Below are positions 1-6,109 of a stretch of 15,719 bases of DNA, one piece after another. How positions within the stretch are numbered: position 1 is the first letter of the stretch; the number at the start of each line of letters is the position of its first letter. The position numbers and the translations under genes were made by a program. Source of the DNA: CAZWIT01 sp964533435 (GTDB lineage Bacteria; Patescibacteriota; Patescibacteriia; UBA1558; GWA2-36-10); assembly GCA_964533435.1 (NCBI GenBank), contig CAZHLU010000016.1, positions 1 through 15,719 on the forward strand. The letters run 5' to 3'. The notes beneath the pieces are model-generated. The model did not search any database and was not told the DNA's origin. It saw nothing but the letters and a program-made list of their open reading frames with translations.

Positions 1-31
1 TATTGCGCCCCGTGGCACCAGAGTAGTATAT

Positions 32-409
32 ATGAAAATATTTATTGATGACGAAAGAATGGCGCCAGATTCAGATTGGGTTATAGTAAGAGATCTGGAT
101 CAATTGAAAGAAGTTTTAGAACAGGCGCAAATTGCAGGAGATAAAATAGAAAGTATTAGTTTTGATCATGATCTTGGTCAGAATGAAGATGGTCAAGAAA
201 AACATGATGGGTATTATATAGTACAGTGGTTAGCTGAACATTATCCAGAATTAATTGTAGGTGATGTTGAACATACCATTCATTCAGCAAATACAGTTGG
301 TCGAGAGAATATACAGAAATACCTTGAATTTTGTCAAAGGAATAAAGAAAGTTTGTTAGCTAGTAAGTCTGCAGACGATCCTTTTCCAGAAATTAGAAAA
401 TTTAAATAA
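32..409 (+). CDS. cREC-like (cyclic-phosphate processing receiver) domain protein
   Basis: This 125-residue protein resembles the cREC family, a receiver-like fold predicted to act on cyclic-phosphate compounds. Visible signatures are the opening IDDER (D6, D7), the SFDHDLG block (D45, D47), the GYYIVQWL helix near residue 60 and the HSANTVGREN block (H84, S85, N87, R91). The length suits a stand-alone domain. It lacks the usual phosphorylation and switch layout of a two-component response regulator, so signalling by phosphorelay is not implied. The ATG at 32 fits the family's usual N-terminus, but no clear Shine-Dalgarno precedes it and the frame stays open to the left edge, so an upstream start cannot be excluded. 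The stop lies 12 bases before tRNA-Pro with no terminator between them, so the two may share a transcript. The biochemical role is a family-level prediction only. Confidence 0.7.
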   Translation: MKIFIDDERMAPDSDWVIVRDLDQLKEVLEQAQIAGDKIESISFDHDLGQNEDGQEKHDGYYIVQWLAEHYPELIVGDVEHTIHSANTVGRENIQKYLEFCQRNKESLLASKSADDPFPEIRKFK

Positions 410-421
410 TATTTTATTTGT

Positions 422-498
422 CGGGGTGTGGCGCAGTTGGCTAGCGCGCGTGCTTTGGGAGCATGAGGTCGGAGGTTCGAGCCCTCTCACCCCGACCA
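422..498 (+). tRNA. tRNA-Pro, anticodon UGG
   Basis: A full cloverleaf is visible. The acceptor arm CGGGGTG pairs with CACCCCG, followed by discriminator A and an encoded CCA. The anticodon stem CGTGC/GCATG (449-453 and 461-465) holds the loop TTTGGGA with TGG at 456-458. The T arm carries GGTTCGAGCC. The sequence closely follows the bacterial tRNA-Pro(UGG) pattern. It sits between the cREC-like gene and tRNA-Gly, probably on one transcript. Confidence 0.97.
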
Positions 499-517
499 TT
501 TTAAAAAATATATTTAG

Positions 518-534
518 GGCGGGCCTGCCCCGCC
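518..534. repeat. GC-rich hairpin between the two tRNA genes
   Basis: GGCGGG (518-523) and CCCGCC (529-534) form a six-pair GC stem with a five-base loop, in otherwise AT-rich surroundings. No T-run follows, so it is a poor intrinsic terminator. It may be a processing structure in a tRNA precursor or a copy of a dispersed palindromic element. One copy is seen here, so a repeat cannot be shown. Confidence 0.4.
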
Positions 535-548
535 GCAATTAAGCGTAG

Positions 549-623
549 GCGGGTGTCGTATAGTGGCTATTATGTCAGCCTTCCAAGCTGAAGAGGGCGG
601 TTCGATTCCGCTCACCCGCTCCA
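549..623 (+). tRNA. tRNA-Gly, anticodon UCC
   Basis: The acceptor GCGGGTG pairs with CACCCGC, followed by discriminator T and an encoded CCA. The anticodon stem AGC..GCT holds a loop with TCC, and the T loop is TTCGATT. The whole resembles the well-known bacterial tRNA-Gly(UCC), including the D-arm segment TCGTATAGTGGCTATTA. A terminator follows directly at 626-648. Confidence 0.97.
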
Positions 624-625
624 AT

Positions 626-648
626 ACAACTTGTTTAAGTTGTTTTTT
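626..648 (+). terminator. intrinsic terminator of the tRNA unit
   Basis: ACAACTT (626-632) and AAGTTGT (637-643) form a seven-pair stem with a four-base loop, running into six T residues. It lies just after tRNA-Gly and before the promoter of the M23 gene. This also argues against a TTG start at 631 for the next gene. Confidence 0.8.
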
Positions 649-662
649 GTTAGCGTTTTTTA

Positions 663-671
663 TGCTATACT
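663..671 (+). promoter_or_regulatory. extended -10 promoter of the M23 peptidase gene
   Basis: TGC followed by TATACT (666-671) makes an extended -10 element. No good -35 box lies at 17 bases. The ATG at 679 is eight bases beyond the -10 element, so the predicted transcript starts at or next to the start codon and would be leaderless. Confidence 0.55.
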
Positions 672-678
672 TAGTTTT

Positions 679-1728
679 ATGTTTAAAATAAAGTCAATTT
701 TATTAATCTTTATTATATATTTAGCTATAATTCCTCCTTTATTAGTACAAGCAGAAGAAGTGCCTAGTATAGTTTTTCCTATTCAAGTTGGTTATGATTA
801 TAATTTTAGTGATACTTATGGTGCTGATAGATCTGGTGGTCGTACGCATTTAGGTATTGATATTATGACTGCTAAGATGACGCCACTAGTTGCAGCTGTT
901 GACGGTCGTATTACTGAAGTGGTTGATAAAGATGAGGGCTGGGGCTTGGCTCTGTATATCAAAGATGCAGCTGGTTATTCTTATCGCTATCTACATATTA
1001 ATAATGACACTCCTGGTTCGGATGATAATAAAGATATTCGAGCTTATGCAATTCCTGAAAATATTCAAGAAGGTTCAATAGTAACAGCTGGCCAACTTGT
1101 GGCCTGGGCTGGTGATAGTGGTAATGCTGAAGACGTTGCCTCACATTTGCATTTTGAAATGTGGACGCCAAGCGGACAAAGCATGAATGCCTATCCTAGT
1201 TTAATGGCAGCTATTGGTAAGCCACTAGCCACAAGTAGTACTAATATAATTTATTATAAATTTAATAAAGATTTAGAATTAGGTGATGAAAATCAGGATG
1301 TTAAAGAATTGCAAAAATATCTTAATCAAACTGGTTTTATAATAGCTAAATCTGGTGCCGGATCAATTGGTAATGAAACTAATTATTTTGGGAAGGCTAC
1401 TCAAGCAGCTTTAATAAAATTTCAAAAAGCCAAAAAGATTATTCCAGCTCTTGGTTATTTTGGACCATTAACTAGAACCGCGGTTAATAATTCTAGGTCA
1501 GTAAGTAGTGATAAGCCTAAGGAAGATAATCCTGTAGTTCAAGTTGGCTTATTAATAAAAGATAAAATATCACCACGGGTTTATTATGTGGCTAGCAATC
1601 TTGAATTACAGTGGATTGTTAGTGAAGAAGCAGCCATTAAAAAATTTGGTGTAAATTGGCAGTCTAATATTAAGATTTTTGATGATCTAAGATCTTTAGA
1701 TTTACCTTTTGGTGATTATATTTATTAA
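679..1728 (+). CDS. secreted M23 peptidase with peptidoglycan-binding domain
   Basis: A predicted 349-residue exported peptidoglycan hydrolase of the M23/LytM family. A signal peptide covers residues 1-25 (Lys-rich start, hydrophobic core, cleavage after VQA). The metallopeptidase domain shows the zinc-binding set HLGID (H57, D61) and HLHFE (H156, H158), with another conserved histidine at YLH (H106). A PG_binding_1 domain spans about residues 206-283 (LGDENQDVKELQKYL, then FGKATQAALIKFQ and YFGPLTRTAVNN). The last 70 or so residues (GLLIKDKISPRVYYV, SEEAAIKKFG, DLPFGDYIY) look like the short surface-protein domain that recurs in Patescibacterial secreted proteins. I chose the ATG at 679 over an in-frame TTG at 631 because the latter falls in the tRNA terminator and would spoil the signal peptide. 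It probably acts outside the membrane in wall remodelling. It is a single-gene unit between two terminators. Confidence 0.88.
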   Translation: MFKIKSILLIFIIYLAIIPPLLVQAEEVPSIVFPIQVGYDYNFSDTYGADRSGGRTHLGIDIMTAKMTPLVAAVDGRITEVVDKDEGWGLALYIKDAAGYSYRYLHINNDTPGSDDNKDIRAYAIPENIQEGSIVTAGQLVAWAGDSGNAEDVASHLHFEMWTPSGQSMNAYPSLMAAIGKPLATSSTNIIYYKFNKDLELGDENQDVKELQKYLNQTGFIIAKSGAGSIGNETNYFGKATQAALIKFQKAKKIIPALGYFGPLTRTAVNNSRSVSSDKPKEDNPVVQVGLLIKDKISPRVYYVASNLELQWIVSEEAAIKKFGVNWQSNIKIFDDLRSLDLPFGDYIY

Positions 1729-1742
1729 AAATAATTTTTATT

Positions 1743-1770
1743 AAAACAGCTAAATCATTGGCTGTTTTTT
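1743..1770 (+). terminator. intrinsic terminator after the M23 gene
   Basis: AAAACAGCTA (1743-1752) pairs with TGGCTGTTTT (1759-1768) with one G-T wobble and a six-base loop, followed by a T-run to 1770. Confidence 0.8.
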
Positions 1771-1776
1771 AATTTG

Positions 1777-1805
1777 TTGACAATGCTAAGTATTTACCGC
1801 AGAAT
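1777..1805 (+). promoter_or_regulatory. promoter of the flavin oxidoreductase gene
   Basis: A consensus -35 box TTGACA (1777-1782) is followed by a spacer of exactly 17 bases and CAGAAT (1800-1805, four of six matches to TATAAT). The -10 region and the bases before it (TTTACCGCAGAAT) are almost identical to those before the gene at 6110. The predicted start near 1812 leaves a leader of about 50 bases. Confidence 0.65.
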
Positions 1806-1850
1806 GACCAGTAGAGTCTTGAATGAACAAGTTTGAACCTTACAAACCCA

Positions 1851-1857
1851 AGGGGTG
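1851..1857 (+). promoter_or_regulatory. strong Shine-Dalgarno that fixes the start at 1863
   Basis: AGGGGTG ends five bases before the ATG at 1863. It selects this ATG over an in-frame TTG at 1833. Such a clear ribosome binding site is rare in this window. Confidence 0.75.
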
Positions 1858-1862
1858 TTAAC

Positions 1863-2951
1863 ATGAGAATTCCTTCGCTCAAAATCGGACAGCTAGAATT
1901 TAAGTTGCCTATTGTTCAAGGTGCTATGGGAGTACAAGTTTCTTCTTATCCTTTGCCAGCAGTAGTGGCAAATGAGGGCGGCTTGGGCACTATCACAAGT
2001 ATGGGTCTAGGTATTCAGAATGCTAACAATGCAAATTTTGTTCGTATTTCACGAGAAGAATTAGAGCTCGAAATTGAGCGTTGCCAGAGTCTTGCTACTA
2101 AACCAATGGCCATCAATGTGATGGGTGCTTTATCTAATGTTCGTGATTTGATTGAAACAGCTGTAAAAAAAGGCATAAAGATTATTGTTTATGGTGCTGG
2201 TATTCCTAAGGATTTGCCAGAAGTAGTGGCTGATCCAAGCGTTAATTTGGTGCCTATTATTAGTTCAGCTAAACTTGCTGGGCTATTGCTTAAGTTGTGG
2301 GCTACGCGCTACCGGCTAGCTCCAGATGCTTTTATTGTTGAAGGTCCGCTAGCTGGTGGACATCTTGGCTTTAGTCAAGAACAACTAGATAGACCGCAAG
2401 AATTTTCTTTGGAAAATATTGTGCGTGAAGTATTGAATGTTGTTCGTCCTTACGAACAGAAGATTGGCAGAAAGATACCAGTAATTGCTGCTGGTGGCAT
2501 CTATACCGGTGCCGATGCAGCTTATATGTTATCTCTTGGGGCAGCTGGAGTACAATTAGGTACCCGTTTTGTGGCAACACACGAATGCCCAGCGGCAGCA
2601 AATTTTAAGTTAGCATATCTTAATGCTAAACAGGAGGATATTGTCATTATCCATTCTCCAGTTGGTTTGCTTGGTCGAGTTATTCGTAATCGTTTTCTTG
2701 AAAAAGTGGCAGCTAGACAAGTACAGATGTCTTGTCCTTATCACTGTATTAAGTCTTGCGATATTAAACATGCCGGATTTTGTATAGCGCGAGCTTTAGT
2801 TAATGCTAAGAATGGAATCTTAGAAGATGGCTTGATTTTTGCTGGTGCTAATGCATATCGCTTGGATCGTATTGTGTCTGTCAGGGAACTAATGTCGGAA
2901 TTAATTGAAGGTATAAAATCTTCTCCACTTAATTTAGCTACTCCAGCTTAA
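1863..2951 (+). CDS. nitronate monooxygenase-like FMN oxidoreductase
   Basis: This 362-residue protein belongs to the nitronate monooxygenase / 2-nitropropane dioxygenase family, FMN-dependent TIM barrels that also include the enoyl-ACP reductase FabK. It has the opening LPIVQGAMGV, the EGPLAGGHLGF block (E160 to H167, with the family's conserved histidine), PVIAAGGIYTG, and GVQLGTRF for FMN phosphate binding. It belongs to the subgroup with a C-terminal cysteine set, C291, C295, C299 and C307 (CX3CX3CX7C), followed by GANAYR. That cluster suggests a metal or iron-sulfur site, but this is inference. The substrate is unknown; detoxification of nitronates or an unrelated redox step are both possible. 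It is monocistronic, with its own promoter, strong Shine-Dalgarno and terminator. Its third codon positions look less AT-biased than those of its neighbours. Confidence 0.88.
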   Translation: MRIPSLKIGQLEFKLPIVQGAMGVQVSSYPLPAVVANEGGLGTITSMGLGIQNANNANFVRISREELELEIERCQSLATKPMAINVMGALSNVRDLIETAVKKGIKIIVYGAGIPKDLPEVVADPSVNLVPIISSAKLAGLLLKLWATRYRLAPDAFIVEGPLAGGHLGFSQEQLDRPQEFSLENIVREVLNVVRPYEQKIGRKIPVIAAGGIYTGADAAYMLSLGAAGVQLGTRFVATHECPAAANFKLAYLNAKQEDIVIIHSPVGLLGRVIRNRFLEKVAARQVQMSCPYHCIKSCDIKHAGFCIARALVNAKNGILEDGLIFAGANAYRLDRIVSVRELMSELIEGIKSSPLNLATPA

Positions 2952-2955
2952 GTTG

Positions 2956-2990
2956 ACTGCGCGATGTATTAATCGCGCAGTTTTTTATTT
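2956..2990 (+). terminator. strong intrinsic terminator
   Basis: ACTGCGCGAT (2956-2965) and ATCGCGCAGT (2972-2981) form a perfect ten-pair stem with a six-base loop, followed by TTTTTATTT. Confidence 0.92.
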
Positions 2991-3003
2991 TCTTAAATTT
3001 AAG

Positions 3004-3032
3004 TTGTAGTAATAATGATGGTGTTGTATAAT
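3004..3032 (+). promoter_or_regulatory. promoter of the DUF2339/TSP3 unit
   Basis: TTGTAG (3004-3009), a 17-base spacer and a perfect TATAAT (3027-3032) predict a start near 3039. A second TATAAT lies at 3039-3044 without a good -35 box; it would give an even shorter leader. No Shine-Dalgarno stands before the ATG at 3056. Confidence 0.6.
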
Positions 3033-3055
3033 TTATTATATAATAAAATAAAAAT

Positions 3056-4834
3056 ATGGGATTTATGGAAATCATCGCTTTAATAGTTCTCTTTATCTTG
3101 TTTGCTAATATTAGCAATCGAGTTAAAAAAATAGAGAGCCTTGTAAAAGGTAAAAATTTTAATCAAAACAGCGCTCCATTAAATGTGCCAGTAATGCCAG
3201 CTCCTAATCAGGCACCGCTTACAAGCGCAACTAATTATTCAGCGCCAACAACTTTGGCTTCGGAAGTGGCAGTTGATAGCAATGTAGCTAAGCAAGCAGT
3301 AACATCAAAATCAAGCAGTCCTTCTGGTTTTATATCATTAATCAACTGGCTCAGGGAAGAATGGTTGATGAAATTAGGGTCATTATTAATGTTGTTTGGC
3401 TTTGGTTGGTTTGTAAATACTAATACTTGGTTAGGTCCAATTGGCAGCGTTACCTTAGGCATTATTGTCGGCGCTGCTGTTTTAATTTTAGGGGCTTGGC
3501 GCATTAAAGAAGATTTACATCAAGGCAGTGTTTTTTTAGTACTTGGCTCTACTGTTGTTTTGTTGACGGTCTATGCAGCTAGAAATTTGTACGGGGTTTT
3601 TAATCCTTATTTAGCATTTTTGATTATTTTTTTAAGTACGGCTTTTATTGCTTTGGTTAGTGTTAAACAAAAACTCCAAGGTTTAGCAGTGGCTAGTTTA
3701 ATTTTAGCTAGTTTTGCTCCTTTACTGGTTGGTGTTAGAGAAACTAATTATGTCAGTTTGTTTTCTTATCTTTTGGTAGTTATTTTGGGAGTTATTTGGG
3801 TAGTAAGCTTGACGGGTTGGCGAGCTCTTACCTTACTTTCTATCATTATGGTTAGTTTTCATAGTGCGCCAGTCATGTTTTCAAGTCTAACCACAAGGAG
3901 CACTATTTTATTATTTGCTTATGCTTTGGCATCAATATTTTATATATTCAATACTATTTCTTTAATTAAAAACAGTGATAATAAGGTTAAGATAGATGTT
4001 ATTACAGCAGCTATTAATGGCATGTTTTTGTTGACCTGGGTTTTATCAGCCGGCAAAGAAGAATGGCAGAGCATTATTATTTTAACTTGGATGTTAGTAT
4101 TTTTAGTAGGAGCATTTTTAATTTTTTATAACACTCAGAAAAAAATACCTTTATATATTTATACTGGCGTGGCTACGATGATGCTAGCTGCAGCTACAAC
4201 TATTGAATTAAACGGCGCTGTTTTGACTATTGCTTATACGATTGAGAGTGCCATTATTTCTTTGTTAATGTTTGCGGCTATCAAGGATCATATTTTGGGT
4301 CAAAAATACAGCTTGCTTTTATTGGGTCCAATTTTTGTAGCTTTTGGTGATATTGATAGTTTGCAACATAGTCGCACAGTATTAAATGAGCACTTTTTCT
4401 CAATTTTTATTTTGGCGATAGTCCTTTTAGTCATTGCTTTGACTTATCGTTATTTTGGTAAGCTTAATCCACGCGAGGGCTTTTTCGCGCATTTATATAT
4501 TGGGCAGGTTATTTTAGCGACAGTTTATATTTATGTTTTGATTTGGCGAGCCTTCCATGTTGGTATTCATAATTACAGCACAGCTTCAATGTTAGCTATT
4601 ATTATTTATACCATCATTGGTTTAGTTACAAATATTTATGGCAAACTAGTAGAAAGTAAAGTTTATTTTTTCTATGGTGGTACAATGTTAATTTTAGTTG
4701 TTCTTAGATTATTGATAGTTGACTTTAGTAGCATGGATAATACTCGTAGAATAGTAACATTTTTCTTTATTGGCTTTTTATTAATTACAGCAGCATTTAC
4801 TAGCACCAAGAAAAAATTGATTAATAATGTATAA
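3056..4834 (+). CDS. DUF2339-family multi-pass membrane protein
   Basis: A 592-residue integral membrane protein. An N-terminal segment (residues about 4-20) is followed by a short basic stretch and a soluble linker rich in Pro, Ala, Ser and Asn (about 35-95). It then shows the DUF2339 hallmark: Trp-rich INWLREEWLMKLGSLLML leading into a series of hydrophobic helices with LGPIGSVTLG and later YAARNLYGVFNPYLAF. At least a dozen membrane segments follow to the C-terminus, which ends with a short basic tail. No catalytic motif is visible and the family has no agreed function. It is shorter than many DUF2339 proteins, which often run to 800 residues or more. Its last codons overlap the start of the next gene by eight bases, which suggests translational coupling and a shared role. 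An alternative ATG at 3065 would remove three residues. Confidence 0.8.
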   Translation: MGFMEIIALIVLFILFANISNRVKKIESLVKGKNFNQNSAPLNVPVMPAPNQAPLTSATNYSAPTTLASEVAVDSNVAKQAVTSKSSSPSGFISLINWLREEWLMKLGSLLMLFGFGWFVNTNTWLGPIGSVTLGIIVGAAVLILGAWRIKEDLHQGSVFLVLGSTVVLLTVYAARNLYGVFNPYLAFLIIFLSTAFIALVSVKQKLQGLAVASLILASFAPLLVGVRETNYVSLFSYLLVVILGVIWVVSLTGWRALTLLSIIMVSFHSAPVMFSSLTTRSTILLFAYALASIFYIFNTISLIKNSDNKVKIDVITAAINGMFLLTWVLSAGKEEWQSIIILTWMLVFLVGAFLIFYNTQKKIPLYIYTGVATMMLAAATTIELNGAVLTIAYTIESAIISLLMFAAIKDHILGQKYSLLLLGPIFVAFGDIDSLQHSRTVLNEHFFSIFILAIVLLVIALTYRYFGKLNPREGFFAHLYIGQVILATVYIYVLIWRAFHVGIHNYSTASMLAIIIYTIIGLVTNIYGKLVESKVYFFYGGTMLILVVLRLLIVDFSSMDNTRRIVTFFFIGFLLITAAFTSTKKKLINNV

Positions 4835-6017
4835 AAATATGTTTAAATTAAGATTAAAATCATTATTTTTTGTAAGTTTATTAGCCTTAGTTTTGCCAAG
4901 CATTTCCTTGGCACAAGCATCTGTGCCATTAAATCGTCAAAATAATAGTGCTTTAGACTTGAGCGCTTATCGGCAAGTAAAGACTATTACTGGCTTGAAT
5001 ATTTTAGTGCCAACAGTGATTGAAATTCCATTTACGGAAACAAATCTAGAACGATCAGATTTTATGGTGGTCGATGAAATGTCTAAAAGTGCCTTGCCTT
5101 ATTATTTTAAAACCGAAACGGCTTATAGACAGGTTTACTATACAGCTCAAACTATTCCAAGTTCAGCTGATTATTATAAAATGACAGATAATAATTCTAG
5201 AACTTACGCAGAGTTTAATTTGCAGGGAGAGGAAGCAAATGTAGTTACTGTAAATTTATATTCAGATCAAGCTATTACTTCAACAGCTCTGACAACTTTG
5301 CTTGATGTTAATGTAGCCTTACCAACAGCTATTGAAATATATGCCAAAGTAGGTGGTGCTTATAAAACAGTTTTAGCTAGTACTAAAATGTCTCAGCAGA
5401 CTGTGAAATTTCCAGAAACAACAGCTAGTGAATGGAGGATAGTTTTTAACTATGCTCAGCCCTTGAGAATTAGTGAATTGCGTTTGGTTCAAAACAATGT
5501 TGATAAAATAAGTCAAAATTCAATTAGATTTTTAGCTCAACCCAATGGTTATTATAAAATATATTTTGATCCAGATCGTTCAGTTGTAGTTAGTACTAGT
5601 GAAGCTGGTAATTTAATATCAGATGAAGATGTTTTATTGTGGGGACAGGTAGTAACTACACCTAATTCTTTTTACAAAAAGGCTGATGTTGACCAAGATA
5701 ATGTTCCGGATTATATTGATAATTGTGTTTCTATATACAATCCAGAGCAAACAGACATAAATAATAATGGTCGTGGCGATGCTTGTGATGATTATGATAA
5801 GGATGGTCTTAATAATGAAAAAGATAATTGTCCAAATATTCCTAATTTTAACCAAAAAGATATTGATCACGACGGCATCGGCGATGCCTGCGATAGTGAA
5901 GAGAGTAGGATTACAGAAAAATATAAGTGGATTCCTTGGTTGGGCATAGTTTTTGCGCTAGGTGTTATCATTGTCTTATTTCTTATTACCTTAAAATCAA
6001 AGAAGCCCTTAAATTAA
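4827..6017 (+). CDS. membrane-anchored surface protein with thrombospondin type 3 repeats
   Basis: A predicted 396-residue exported protein. A signal peptide covers about residues 1-30 (MFKLRLKSLFFVSLLALVLP, cleavage near LAQA). A beta-rich extracellular region of about 250 residues follows that I cannot assign with certainty. Residues 287-356 hold calcium-binding thrombospondin type 3 repeats: D-x-D-x-D runs such as DVDQDNVPD, DYDKDGLNN and DIDHDGIGDACD, with paired cysteines (DNC, DAC). A membrane helix (about 368-390) and the basic tail LKSKKPLN anchor the C-terminus inside the cell. The overlap with the DUF2339 gene and the topology (signal peptide, large outer domain, C-terminal helix) recall DUF3999 proteins, which I remember as frequent neighbours of DUF2339 genes in proteobacteria; homology is not shown. 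ATG 4827 is used here; ATG 4839 is an alternative. Confidence 0.82.
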   Translation: MYKNMFKLRLKSLFFVSLLALVLPSISLAQASVPLNRQNNSALDLSAYRQVKTITGLNILVPTVIEIPFTETNLERSDFMVVDEMSKSALPYYFKTETAYRQVYYTAQTIPSSADYYKMTDNNSRTYAEFNLQGEEANVVTVNLYSDQAITSTALTTLLDVNVALPTAIEIYAKVGGAYKTVLASTKMSQQTVKFPETTASEWRIVFNYAQPLRISELRLVQNNVDKISQNSIRFLAQPNGYYKIYFDPDRSVVVSTSEAGNLISDEDVLLWGQVVTTPNSFYKKADVDQDNVPDYIDNCVSIYNPEQTDINNNGRGDACDDYDKDGLNNEKDNCPNIPNFNQKDIDHDGIGDACDSEESRITEKYKWIPWLGIVFALGVIIVLFLITLKSKKPLN

Positions 6018-6042
6018 TTTTAGTTTATAAATCATTTATCAA

Positions 6043-6076
6043 AAATAGCCCTGTTTGAAAGCAGGGCTATTTGTTT
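6043..6076 (+). terminator. intrinsic terminator of the DUF2339/TSP3 unit
   Basis: AATAGCCCTG (6044-6053) and CAGGGCTATT (6062-6071) form a ten-pair stem with an eight-base loop. The T-tract (TTTGTTT) is weak and merges with the -35 box of the next promoter. Confidence 0.8.
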
Positions 6077-6103
6077 GACTAAAACACTAATTTACGGCAG
6101 AAT
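6075..6103 (+). promoter_or_regulatory. promoter of the GT4-like/kinase unit, leaderless
   Basis: TTGACT (6075-6080), a 17-base spacer and CAGAAT (6098-6103). The stretch TTTACGGCAGAAT (6091-6103) matches the one at 1793-1805 in 12 of 13 bases. The ATG at 6110 lies at the expected transcription start, so the message is probably leaderless. Confidence 0.65.
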
Positions 6104-6109
6104 AAATGT

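Noticed and set aside
5..20. Possible 3' end of a tRNA (ends GGCACCA)
   Set aside because: Folding it as a tRNA end puts G at position 61, where C is invariant, and T at position 57, where a purine is expected. It may instead be the tail of an upstream gene: one frame ends at TAG 24-26.
356..538. Minus-strand ORF of 60 codons
   Set aside because: It is antisense to tRNA-Pro. The peptide GVRGLEPPTSCSQSTRASQL is the familiar false product of reading this tRNA backwards, often found in databases as a hypothetical protein.
631..678. N-terminal extension of the M23 gene from a TTG at 631
   Set aside because: It lies within the tRNA terminator and upstream of the promoter, and it would spoil the signal peptide that begins at ATG 679.
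1833..1862. Ten-codon extension of the flavoprotein from a TTG
   Set aside because: The Shine-Dalgarno at 1851-1857 points to ATG 1863, and the family sequence begins there.
3235..3504. Minus-strand ORF of 89 codons
   Set aside because: It is antisense to the DUF2339 gene. It has no promoter or start site and its composition mirrors the opposite strand.
5684..5894. DNA repeat in the TSP3 segment
   Set aside because: The periodicity is in the protein (Asp-rich calcium loops). The DNA copies differ and are not a mobile or CRISPR-like repeat.
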